Both the position numbers and the translations under genes were made by a program. Positions 34,912 to 40,514 of a stretch of DNA of 40,514 nt are shown here, piece by piece. Below the pieces are notes generated by a model. That model was not told the origin of the DNA. It saw only the letters and a program-made list of their open reading frames with translations, and ran no database searches. The DNA is from Chloroflexota bacterium. GTDB taxonomy: Bacteria > Chloroflexota > Limnocylindria > Limnocylindrales > CSP1-4. The stretch covers positions 1-40,514 of the forward strand of contig JAKOQS010000177.1 in NCBI GenBank assembly GCA_029778235.1, in the 5' to 3' direction. Each line of letters begins with the position of its first letter. The stretch's first letter is position 1.

Positions 34912-35622
34912 TCAGCGGGCGCGCGACGGGGTCGCGTGGCGATGCTCGCCCTGCTCCTCGGCCCGCGCGAGGATCCATGCGAGGTCCGCGAGCCGGTTGA
35001 GGTAGGGGACCGGGTACTCCCCCGGCACCAGGCCGGCGCGGTCGAGCGCCACCGCCCGGCGCTCCGCCCGGCGGACGATGGTACGCGCGAGCTCCAGGGC
35101 GGCCGAGGCCCGGGTCTCGCCCGGCACCACGAACTCCCGCGGCATCTCCACGCGCCGCTCGAGGTCCGCGACGAGCTCCTCGAGCCCGTCGAGCATCTCC
35201 AGCGAGACGCGGGTGCGACCGTCCTGGAGGCGCCCCCAGGCGTCCGGGCTGGCAGCGAGCTCCGCCGCCACGACGAACAGCTCCCGCTGCAGCCGCAGGA
35301 CGATCGCGGCCATCCCGTCGAGCGCCGGCGGCAGCGCACCCTGGCGCGCGAGCGCCTCGATCTCGGCGCGCGCGAGGCCGAACGCGGCCACGGCCTCGTC
35401 GACGGTCCCGTACGCCTCGGTGCGGGGGTCGTCCTTGCCGATCCTGTCGCCGCCGTACAGGAGGCTGGTCGAGCCGTCGTCGCCGCGCCTCGTCACGACG
35501 AGCGAGGCGGCGAGGGGGTCCGTCCCGGTCGGCTCGGGGTCCGCTGCCGATCCCGTGACCGCTCCCTGCGCCGGCGTGGCCGGCCCTCCGCCCTGCGATG
35601 CGGGCTCGGCGTTCTCCGTCAC
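34912..35622 (-). CDS. Cob(I)alamin adenosyltransferase, PduO type
   Basis: Transfers the adenosyl group from ATP to cob(I)alamin to make coenzyme B12. 236 residues from GTG 35622, which overlaps the MIP18 gene stop (GTGA). The ATP-binding N-terminal motif is TRRGDDGSTSLLYGG with RIGKDD and YGTVDEA; later segments include LQRELFVVAAELA, FVVPGETRASAALELART, RRAERRAV and PYLNRLADLAWILAR, all family hallmarks. An Ala/Pro-rich N-terminal extension of about 40 residues precedes the core. No B12 riboswitch is visible upstream. Confidence 0.93.
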   Translation of the reverse strand: MTENAEPASQGGGPATPAQGAVTGSAADPEPTGTDPLAASLVVTRRGDDGSTSLLYGGDRIGKDDPRTEAYGTVDEAVAAFGLARAEIEALARQGALPPALDGMAAIVLRLQRELFVVAAELAASPDAWGRLQDGRTRVSLEMLDGLEELVADLERRVEMPREFVVPGETRASAALELARTIVRRAERRAVALDRAGLVPGEYPVPYLNRLADLAWILARAEEQGEHRHATPSRAR

Positions 35623-35960
35623 CACATCAGGCCCGCGTCGCGGGGGTCCCACCGCTCGGCGAGGAGCGTGACCTTCACCGGGTGCTCCAGCACCGACTCC
35701 GCCTGCTCCCGGACCTGGGCGATCATCGAGCCCGCGTACGGGCAGAACGGCGTCGTGAGGATCATCTTGATCTCCGACTCGTTCTCGCCGACGAGGATCT
35801 GCTTGATCAGGGCGAGCTCGACGACGTTCATCCCGATCTCCGGGTCCACCACCGACCGGAGCGCGTCGAGGATCGCCAGCTCGCGGGCCCGCTTCACCGG
35901 GTCGAAGCCGGCGGCATCGGCGGAGAGGTCGGCGGTCGAGGGGGAGGTGGCGTCGGTCAT
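35619..35960 (-). CDS. MIP18/DUF59-family iron-sulfur assembly protein
   Basis: 113 residues from ATG 35960 (a longer frame to 36056 exists). The DUF59 core shows LRSVVDPEIGMNVVELALIK, ILTTPFCPYAGSM with the conserved cysteine, and LLAERWDP near the end. Relatives (SufT, PaaD, MIP18) help deliver or mature iron-sulfur clusters. It overlaps the adenosyltransferase gene by four bases; the pairing has no obvious pathway link. A TACGCT -10 (36002-35997) with an upstream TGG lies about 36 bases before the start. Confidence 0.88.
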   Translation of the reverse strand: MTDATSPSTADLSADAAGFDPVKRARELAILDALRSVVDPEIGMNVVELALIKQILVGENESEIKMILTTPFCPYAGSMIAQVREQAESVLEHPVKVTLLAERWDPRDAGLMW

Positions 35961-35996
35961 CGTGTCATCGGATCCCGGTGCGGATGGGTGCGGGAC

Positions 35997-36005
35997 AGCG
36001 TACCA
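35997..36005 (-). promoter_or_regulatory. Extended -10 for the MIP18-adenosyltransferase pair
   Basis: On the minus strand TGG is followed by TACGCT (36002-35997). The same hexamer precedes the CapA-like gene. Transcription from about 35990 would give a leader of about 30 bases. Confidence 0.45.
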
Positions 36006-36128
36006 CTCCCGCGCGAGATACCCGAGCGCAAGGGTCGGATATGGCGGGACTGCCACGGGCAGGTGGCGGACCGGGGTGGCGCGCGCCGGACCGGGGCGGC
36101 GCGGACGATCCCGGGGCGCTCCGCGGCG

Positions 36129-36449
36129 TCAGGCGGGGGCGGTGACGACGACGCCGGGCGTGCGCAGGTGCTCGGGCAGCCCCGCAGCCTCCTCGGGCGT
36201 GTAGCCCGGCCCAGCCAGCGAGCCGTCGGCCGCGATGAACTCGGCGTACCTGTCCGGGTGCTTCGCGGCGAAGACGTACGCCTGGGCGATCCCGACGCGC
36301 CGCAGCTCCGGGTGCCGGGTGAGGATCTCGACCAGGGTGAGCCCGCTGCGGCGCATCTCGAGCAGCTGGCGGACCGTGACGCGGCTCCCGTAGCAGAACG
36401 GCTCGCCGTTCATCACGAGCGGGTCCGTCTGCACCCACTTGATCGTCAC
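36129..36449 (-). CDS. DUF433-family protein
   Basis: 106 residues from GTG 36449. The middle carries the DUF433 pattern (MNGEPFCYGSRVTVRQLLEM, then LTLVEILTRHPELRRVGIAQAY), a small DNA-binding-like fold often found in antitoxin-type pairs. The C-terminal 45 residues (YTPEEAAGLPEHL) are not part of the core. The stop of the upstream gene lies one base before the start, so the two are coupled. The partner is not a recognised toxin. Confidence 0.78.
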   Translation of the reverse strand: MTIKWVQTDPLVMNGEPFCYGSRVTVRQLLEMRRSGLTLVEILTRHPELRRVGIAQAYVFAAKHPDRYAEFIAADGSLAGPGYTPEEAAGLPEHLRTPGVVVTAPA

Positions 36450-36450
36450 G

Positions 36451-36933
36451 TCAGGCGCCCTTGTAGATCGCGTCGAGGATCGGGTTGCGCACCCGCGCGT
36501 CGCCGGAGAACCGCCGGTGGTAGCGGAGCACCTTCACGGCGGCGTCCACGGCCGCGTTCATCGGCTCCCGCTCTGCCTCGTCGAGCATCGCCGAGCAGGC
36601 GCCGCGGAGGCCCTCCATGAGCGCGATGACGTCGTCCATGGGGACCCGCCGCCGGCGGTAGACCGGTGCCACCCAGTCCGCCCACTCACGGGTCCAGATG
36701 GGGTCGCCGGAGGCCACTGACTTCGCGATCCGCTCGACCATCACCTCGGTGTCGCGGAGGAGGTTCCGCAGCCCGATCTCGTCCCACCGCGCCTGCATCT
36801 GCGGGGAGGCGGCGAGCGCGTCGCGCAGCGCGCGCTCGCCGAGGCGGTCGCGCGCGGCGAGCAAGCGCTCGGCCGCGTCCGGGAACCCGGCCGTCATGTC
36901 GGGGGGCATCGCCCCGAGTGCGGGATGGCTCAC
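36451..36933 (-). CDS. Helical protein of unknown function, possibly RsbRD/globin-like fold
   Basis: 160 residues from GTG 36933, a start favoured by a TAGACT -10 eight bases upstream. Almost entirely helical by composition (AERLLAARDRLGERALRDAL, WADWVAPVYRRRRVPMDDV, ALMEGLRGACSAMLDE), ending RYHRRFSGDARVRNPILDAI. The Y-x-R-R-x-VPMDDV-x-A-x-x-E-x-L-R pattern resembles the helical N-terminal domain of RsbRD-type stress proteins and the C-terminal domain of the MerR-like protein at the right edge. No heme-ligand claim is made. Coupled to the DUF433 gene, so a regulatory pair is possible. Confidence 0.55.
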   Translation of the reverse strand: MSHPALGAMPPDMTAGFPDAAERLLAARDRLGERALRDALAASPQMQARWDEIGLRNLLRDTEVMVERIAKSVASGDPIWTREWADWVAPVYRRRRVPMDDVIALMEGLRGACSAMLDEAEREPMNAAVDAAVKVLRYHRRFSGDARVRNPILDAIYKGA

Positions 36934-36941
36934 GAGGGTCG

Positions 36942-36947
36942 AGTCTA
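36942..36947 (-). promoter_or_regulatory. -10 element (TAGACT) eight bases before a GTG start
   Basis: TAGACT on the minus strand ends eight bases before GTG 36933. There is no ribosome-binding site in between, so the mRNA of the helical protein-DUF433 pair is probably leaderless or nearly so. The facing gap 36948-37062 shows nothing else. Confidence 0.5.
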
Positions 36948-37062
36948 GCGCCCCTCCGGGCCCGGTGTCCGGCCGTCGTGCCGCTCGGGCATCGCGCCGC
37001 CGCGGACCGGGCTCGCGGGCGCGGTCAGGCCCCGTCGGGGTGGGGCCGCGGCCGGGCGCCGT

Positions 37063-37068
37063 TACCAT
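37063..37068 (+). promoter_or_regulatory. -10 element (TACCAT) six bases before a GTG start
   Basis: TACCAT ends six bases before GTG 37075. Leaderless transcription of the membrane protein-GNAT pair is likely. Confidence 0.45.
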
Positions 37069-37074
37069 GGGTGT

Positions 37075-37530
37075 GTGACGGCCCCGCGACCCTCGACCGC
37101 CCCCGACCCGGGTGACGTCCCGGGCCCTGCCCGCGTCCCGCCCGTCGCCCGGGCGCGCGGTGACCGCTCGCTCGCGTACGGGACGGCCGCCGCAGCGGCC
37201 GGGGCCGCGGTCATGTTCGTCCTTGCCGGGCCGCTCAGCGTGGACACGGGCCTGCTCGTCGTGGGAGCGGCCGCGGGCTGGGTCGGCGGCCTCGCGGTGA
37301 AGGTGGGTGCGGCGCGCGCACGGGTGCCGGCGGCCGCCGGGCGTCGGGCGGTGATGGCGGTCGCGCTGACGCTCGCCGCGAGCACCGTCGCGTGGGCGGC
37401 GATCTGGGCCTGGTCGCACGTGCAGGGCGGCGTCCTGGGCCCGGTCGACTTCCTGGGCCAGGTGTACGGCCTCCTCGTCCCGGCGGAGCTGGCGTTCGCC
37501 GCGGCCGGCGCCGCGATCGGGTCGCGATGA
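37075..37530 (+). CDS. Small polytopic membrane protein, unknown function
   Basis: 151 residues. After a Pro-rich N-terminus (1-30), four hydrophobic segments follow (about 36-52, 56-75, 90-112 and 124-150), with the loop GGVLGPVDFLGQVYGLLVP before the last. I recognise no family. Its stop overlaps the ATG of the GNAT gene (ATGA), so the two are made together. Confidence 0.65.
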   Translation: MTAPRPSTAPDPGDVPGPARVPPVARARGDRSLAYGTAAAAAGAAVMFVLAGPLSVDTGLLVVGAAAGWVGGLAVKVGAARARVPAAAGRRAVMAVALTLAASTVAWAAIWAWSHVQGGVLGPVDFLGQVYGLLVPAELAFAAAGAAIGSR

Positions 37531-38105
37531 CGGCGCCGCGTGACCCGACGATGAGCGGCAGGAGCGCGCGCGCAGGCGGCGACCTGCCGCGGATCGTCTT
37601 CCGCCCGCCCGTCGAGGCCGACCATCGCCGGCTCGTGGACATCGTCGACCACTGGTTCGGGCGGCCCGTGCGCGCGCGCCTGGGCCGCATGTGGTTCGTG
37701 CACTTCACCGCCACCTCGCTCATCGGCGAGACGCTCGACCCGCGGTCCCCCGACCCGGATCTCCCCCGGGTCGCCGCGTTCCTCGTGGGCTTCGCGAGCC
37801 CCGACCGGCCCGGCGAGGCGGTCATCCACATGGCCGCGGTCGCGCCGGAGTGGCGCCGGCGCGGCTTCGGGAGCGCGATGCACGCGCGGTGGCTGGCCGA
37901 CCGTGCCGCCGCCGGCGCCGCCCGCGCGACCGTCGCGATCCCGCCGGACGAGCGGATCGCCTGGCTGTTCTACCGCTCGCTGGGGTTCGAGCCGGTGACG
38001 GCCGGCGCACGGCCGCTGTGGGGGATCCCGGCGTTCCCCGACCTCGAGGGCGACGGCCAGGACCGCGCACTGCTGGAGCGCGCGCTCGTGGCGGACGGAC
38101 CCTAG
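37527..38105 (+). CDS. GNAT-family N-acetyltransferase
   Basis: 192 residues. The acetyl-CoA-binding motif A is clear (IHMAAVAPEWRRRGFGSAMH, with RRRGFG), followed by LFYRSLGFEPV, a typical GNAT C-terminal strand-helix. The N-terminal half (PPVEADHRRLVDIVDHWFG, RMWFVHFTATSLIG) matches acetyltransferases of this general type without pointing to a substrate. The start overlaps the upstream membrane gene. The stop is nine bases from the stop of the convergent hypothetical gene. Confidence 0.85.
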   Translation: MTAPRDPTMSGRSARAGGDLPRIVFRPPVEADHRRLVDIVDHWFGRPVRARLGRMWFVHFTATSLIGETLDPRSPDPDLPRVAAFLVGFASPDRPGEAVIHMAAVAPEWRRRGFGSAMHARWLADRAAAGAARATVAIPPDERIAWLFYRSLGFEPVTAGARPLWGIPAFPDLEGDGQDRALLERALVADGP

Positions 38106-38114
38106 CCGATCGAC

Positions 38115-38723
38115 CTAGCGCCGCATCCGTTCCGGGTCGGGCGGTCGCCGTCGCGTCGCGGGGTCGTCGGAGAGCGTCCGCTCGCGCGCCTCGCGGATCC
38201 TCTCGGCGAGGTCGGGGCTCGTCTCGCGGATGGCGCCCGTCAGGTCCGCGCGGTGCGCGGGGATCGCGCCAGCGGTCGTCCCGTCCCCCGCGCCGCCCGC
38301 GGGCCCATCGCCGTCCCCGGGCTCGCCTCCGCCGCTCGGGGCGGACGCCGTCCCCGGGCTCGCCTCCGCCGTCGTCCCCGGCGCCGAACCTCCCGACCCC
38401 CGGTCCTCGCCCAGGAAGGGCATCCCCTGGCGCTCCACCGCGTCCAGGCTCATCCGCAGCGCCGCGGTCTTCTGGATCGCCACCTCGCGCACGTAGGCCG
38501 CCTCCTCGTCGGCGGACATCGCACGGTCGCGCACGGCGTCGCGCGGGTGGCCGACCGACAGCCACACCAGGTGGTAGCGGTCCATCGTGCCCCAGGCCTC
38601 CCCGAGGAGGAGGTCGGACTCGGTGAGCCAGGTCCGAAGGGCCTCGATCGACGGCGTGCGCTCGATGCGCTCGCCGTCGGCCACGAGCGCCCGGGTGCGC
38701 AGGATGAGCTCGTCGCGGGTCAC
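38115..38723 (-). CDS. Hypothetical protein with a long low-complexity middle
   Basis: 202 residues from GTG 38723. Residues 1-105 look folded (ERTPSIEALRTWLTESDLLL, WGTMDRYHLVWLSVGHPRDA). Residues about 108-155 are Gly/Ser/Pro/Ala/Asp-rich, built partly from DNA duplication (the sequence GGGCTCGCCTCCGCC recurs at 38319 and 38357). The charged C-terminus (DLAERIREARERTLSDDPAT) may be a helix. No family recognised. It follows the aminotransferase gene by 66 bases on the same strand. Confidence 0.6.
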   Translation of the reverse strand: MTRDELILRTRALVADGERIERTPSIEALRTWLTESDLLLGEAWGTMDRYHLVWLSVGHPRDAVRDRAMSADEEAAYVREVAIQKTAALRMSLDAVERQGMPFLGEDRGSGGSAPGTTAEASPGTASAPSGGGEPGDGDGPAGGAGDGTTAGAIPAHRADLTGAIRETSPDLAERIREARERTLSDDPATRRRPPDPERMRR

Positions 38724-38789
38724 CGGCTGCTGGTCCGCTACGCCCGGCCGCCGGCGCTCGCGCGTTCCACGGGCGGGCGCACGGCAGCC

Positions 38790-39698
38790 TCAGGCTGGGC
38801 CGCGCGAAAGGCGGTCGATCCACGCCTCCCGCTGGTCGCGCAGTTGCAGGGTGATCGGCCCGGCCCCGTCACGCCCGATGGCCTCGTCGTCGAGCCGGCC
38901 CACCGGCAGGATCCCCGCCACGCTGCTCGACAGGAGGACCTCGTCCGCGCGCAGGAGATCGGCCCGGGTCAGCTCGTCCTCCTCGGGCGTGAGGTCGTGG
39001 ATGGGCGCGTGCTCCAGCAGCCACGCACGCGTGGTGCCGGCCAGGCAGCCGGAGCCCAGGGGCGGCGTGAGCAGCCGCCCGCGGCGGATGGCGAAGACGT
39101 TCGCGCTCGTCGCCTCGCTCACGTGGCCGGTCGTGTCCAGGATCAGCGCGTCGTCGGCACCGGCCCGATCCGCCTCCAGGCGCGCGTAGACGCTCTCAGC
39201 CCGCGACGTCGTCTTCACGCCGGCGAGCGGGGAGCCGGGATCGCGGCGGACGGACGAAGTGACCAGCGAGAGGCCGTCCCGCAGCCTGGCGGGATCCGGC
39301 GGATCGTGCGCCCACGCGGCGATGACGATCGTGGTCCCGGCGGATGGGCCCGACGGCGCGAGCCCGCGGGTCATGAACGACCCCCGCGTGACGGTGACCC
39401 GGAGCGCGGCGTCGCCCGGGGCCCGACCTGAGGAGCCGTCGTCGGCGAGTCCCTCGGCCGCGAGGATCGCCGCGATCCCGGCGACGATCGGCGCGTCCTC
39501 CGGTGGCAGGGCGATGCCGAGCGGGACCGCGCTCTCGCGGAGGCGCTCGAGGTGCGCATCGAGCTCGACGACGACGCCGCGGCGCGCGCGCAGCGTCTCG
39601 AAGATCCCGTCGCCGAGGAGGAGGCCACGGTCGAAGGCCGTGATGGCGGGCGCGTCGGCCGGGAGGACCCTCCCGTCGACCCAGACGTGCTGTGGCAT
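38790..39698 (-). CDS. Class IV PLP aminotransferase (branched-chain aminotransferase / aminodeoxychorismate lyase type)
   Basis: 302 residues. N-terminal WVDGRVLPADAPAITAFDRG and GDGIFETLRARRG are typical of fold-type IV enzymes. The PLP lysine lies in GVKTTSRAESVYAR and the phosphate-binding region in EATSANVFAIRRG; GCLAGTTRAWLLE completes the active site. The family contains BCAA transaminases, D-amino-acid transaminases and PabC; the sequence fits the PabC/DAAT side but does not settle it. ATG 39698 is preceded at six bases by TAGGCT, so leaderless expression is likely. Confidence 0.85.
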   Translation of the reverse strand: MPQHVWVDGRVLPADAPAITAFDRGLLLGDGIFETLRARRGVVVELDAHLERLRESAVPLGIALPPEDAPIVAGIAAILAAEGLADDGSSGRAPGDAALRVTVTRGSFMTRGLAPSGPSAGTTIVIAAWAHDPPDPARLRDGLSLVTSSVRRDPGSPLAGVKTTSRAESVYARLEADRAGADDALILDTTGHVSEATSANVFAIRRGRLLTPPLGSGCLAGTTRAWLLEHAPIHDLTPEEDELTRADLLRADEVLLSSSVAGILPVGRLDDEAIGRDGAGPITLQLRDQREAWIDRLSRGPA

Positions 39699-39704
39699 GC
39701 CGTC

Positions 39705-39710
39705 AGCCTA
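39705..39710 (-). promoter_or_regulatory. -10 element (TAGGCT) six bases before the aminotransferase start
   Basis: Minus-strand TAGGCT, six bases, then ATG 39698. The same spacing as before the bifunctional nuclease gene. Confidence 0.5.
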
Positions 39711-39755
39711 CCCCGACTCCGTCCCTCGTCGCGCGGCCGACCCGATGGCCCGGAT

Positions 39756-39821
39756 GGTGCGGGCGCGCACCGGCCGGAGCTGCCGGGTGGTGCGGGCGCG
39801 CACCGGCCGGAGGTGCCGGGT
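39756..39821. repeat. Two tandem copies of a 33-bp GC-rich unit
   Basis: The unit begins GGTGCGGGCGCGCACCGGCC and is repeated at once (39756-39788 and 39789-39821) with one base different in the part compared. It lies in the 265-base divergent gap between the aminotransferase and MerR-like genes. Each copy contains a short inverted repeat (GGTGCG, CGCACC) that could form a hairpin. Confidence 0.75.
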
Positions 39822-39941
39822 GGACCCGCGGGCCGGGCCGCCTGTACCCGGGACCGTATCGCCCGATGCAGGGCCTTTCGGGACCTTCGGCCGGTCTACG
39901 CGCAGGTGCAGGCTCGCCAACATTCGCATGGTTCCGGCAGG

Positions 39942-39947
39942 TATAGG
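39942..39947 (+). promoter_or_regulatory. Candidate -10 (TATAGG) for the MerR-like gene
   Basis: Lies in the least GC-rich stretch of the gap (CAGGTATAGGTAGTTTC) and 16 bases before ATG 39964, which would give a very short leader. No clear -35. Confidence 0.35.
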
Positions 39948-39963
39948 TAGTTTCGGGAGTTTC

Positions 39964-40514
39964 ATGGTGCCGACGCGGTCGAACCCGACGGGACGCGACG
40001 GGGAGTGGATGGGGCTCGGCGAGGCCGCCCGCCTCCTGGGCGTGGCGCCCACCACCCTCCGCAGGTGGGCGGACGACGGCGTCGTGCGCTCCTTCGTCAC
40101 CCCGGGCGGACACCGCCGCTTCCTGCGGTCATCCCTGCAGTCGATGATCCCGACGGACCGACAGAGGCCGCCGCTGCCCAAGCTCGGCGAGACGCCCGAG
40201 CGGATGGCGCGCGCCTACCGCCGACAGGCGGTCGCCGCGGGGCCCGACGCCGCCTGGATCCGCGGGATGCAGAGCTCCGAGCGGGACCCGCTCCGCGAGC
40301 GCGGCCGGGGCCTCTCCACGGCCCTGCTCGCCTACCTCGACGCGGCGACCGACGCGGACCGGCGGGCGCGGCTCGCCGAGGCGTCGGAGGTCGCCGCCGA
40401 GTACGGTCGCGTCGCGCGGCTGCACGGCGCCACCGTCCACGACACCGTCGCCACGTTCCTCCGGTTCTCGCGGCCGTTCGTGGGGGAGATCGCCACCCTC
40501 GCCCGGCGCCGGAA
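39964..40514 (+). CDS. MerR/excisionase-type HTH regulator with helical C-terminal domain (cut by the window edge)
   Basis: 183 codons are present with no stop before the right edge. The N-terminal HTH is clear (MGLGEAARLLGVAPTTLRRW, ADDGVVRSF, TPGGHRRFLRSSL), as in MerR-like and excisionase DNA-binding domains. After a Pro/Arg-rich linker, a helical domain begins near residue 105 (GLSTALLAYLDAATDADRRA, YGRVARLHGATVHDTVATFL) and resembles RsbRD-type N-terminal domains and the helical protein coupled to DUF433 in this window. Probably a transcription factor with a sensing domain; target unknown. Confidence 0.8.
   Translation, partial: MVPTRSNPTGRDGEWMGLGEAARLLGVAPTTLRRWADDGVVRSFVTPGGHRRFLRSSLQSMIPTDRQRPPLPKLGETPERMARAYRRQAVAAGPDAAWIRGMQSSERDPLRERGRGLSTALLAYLDAATDADRRARLAEASEVAAEYGRVARLHGATVHDTVATFLRFSRPFVGEIATLARRR

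Noticed and set aside
34912-36128. Cobalamin riboswitch upstream of the adenosyltransferase
   Set aside because: No B12-box-like sequence or conserved leader was found; the gene is coupled to the MIP18 gene.
36129-36933. Toxin-antitoxin pair
   Set aside because: DUF433 suggests an antitoxin, but the partner has no toxin motif such as a PIN domain; reported only as a coupled pair.

Overview
The window is a very GC-rich bacterial chromosome segment (well above 65% G+C by eye) that carries the replication-origin neighbourhood. On the minus strand are rpmH, rnpA, yidD, yidC and jag. On the plus strand are dnaA, dnaN, recF and a dciA-like gene, with a cluster of DnaA boxes between dnaA and dnaN. 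The gene set suggests a member of Chloroflexota (perhaps the Limnocylindria/Ellin6529-type lineages): DUF2723 and PMT-type membrane glycosyltransferases, a phosphatidylinositol operon, a DMFase-like secreted protein, CapA, and no outer-membrane genes. This placement is inferred from gene content; there is no rRNA in the window.

Layout. 1-261: no convincing gene, but a hairpin flanked by a near-exact direct repeat. 262-3216: compact minus operon rpmH-rnpA-yidD-yidC-jag. 3217-3711: divergent promoters of rpmH and dnaA with a 21-bp palindrome. 3712-8122: dnaA, oriC candidate, dnaN, recF (no canonical start codon) and dciA-like. 8291-11163: a membrane protein with a degenerate PP2C-like head and a bifunctional-nuclease-family protein. 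11160-20613: an envelope glycosylation block. Three overlapping minus genes (two membrane proteins and a polyprenol-phosphate-mannose-synthase-like GT2) diverge from an 1833-residue plus-strand protein. That protein joins one GT-C module to a PMT-type glycosyltransferase whose first extracytoplasmic loop is interrupted by about 400 residues of beta-propeller-like sequence.

20665-27491: a seven-gene minus-strand operon, every junction overlapping or one base apart: ArsR-type regulator, CDP-alcohol phosphatidyltransferase (PI-phosphate synthase type), inositol-3-phosphate synthase, two LpxL/PatA-like acyltransferases, a PHP phosphoesterase and a PimA-like mannosyltransferase. Together they would make phosphatidylinositol and acylated mannosides. 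The PHP protein is a candidate for the missing PI-phosphate phosphatase step.

27676-34890: secreted or anchored surface proteins. Two are paralogues built of about 100-residue repeats, each repeat with a CX5-6C pair, and each gene is followed by a long hairpin terminator. They are followed by a DMFase-like protein and a CapA-like protein with altered active-site residues. 34912-40514: cobalamin adenosyltransferase, MIP18/DUF59 protein, DUF433 protein coupled to a helical protein, a small membrane protein with a GNAT acetyltransferase, a hypothetical protein, a class IV aminotransferase, and a MerR-like regulator cut by the window edge.

A recurring signal is a -10 element of the type TAnnCT/TACCAT/GATAAT placed 6-8 bases before the start codon of several genes, which points to leaderless mRNAs. 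No tRNA, rRNA, CRISPR array, transposase or prophage gene was seen.
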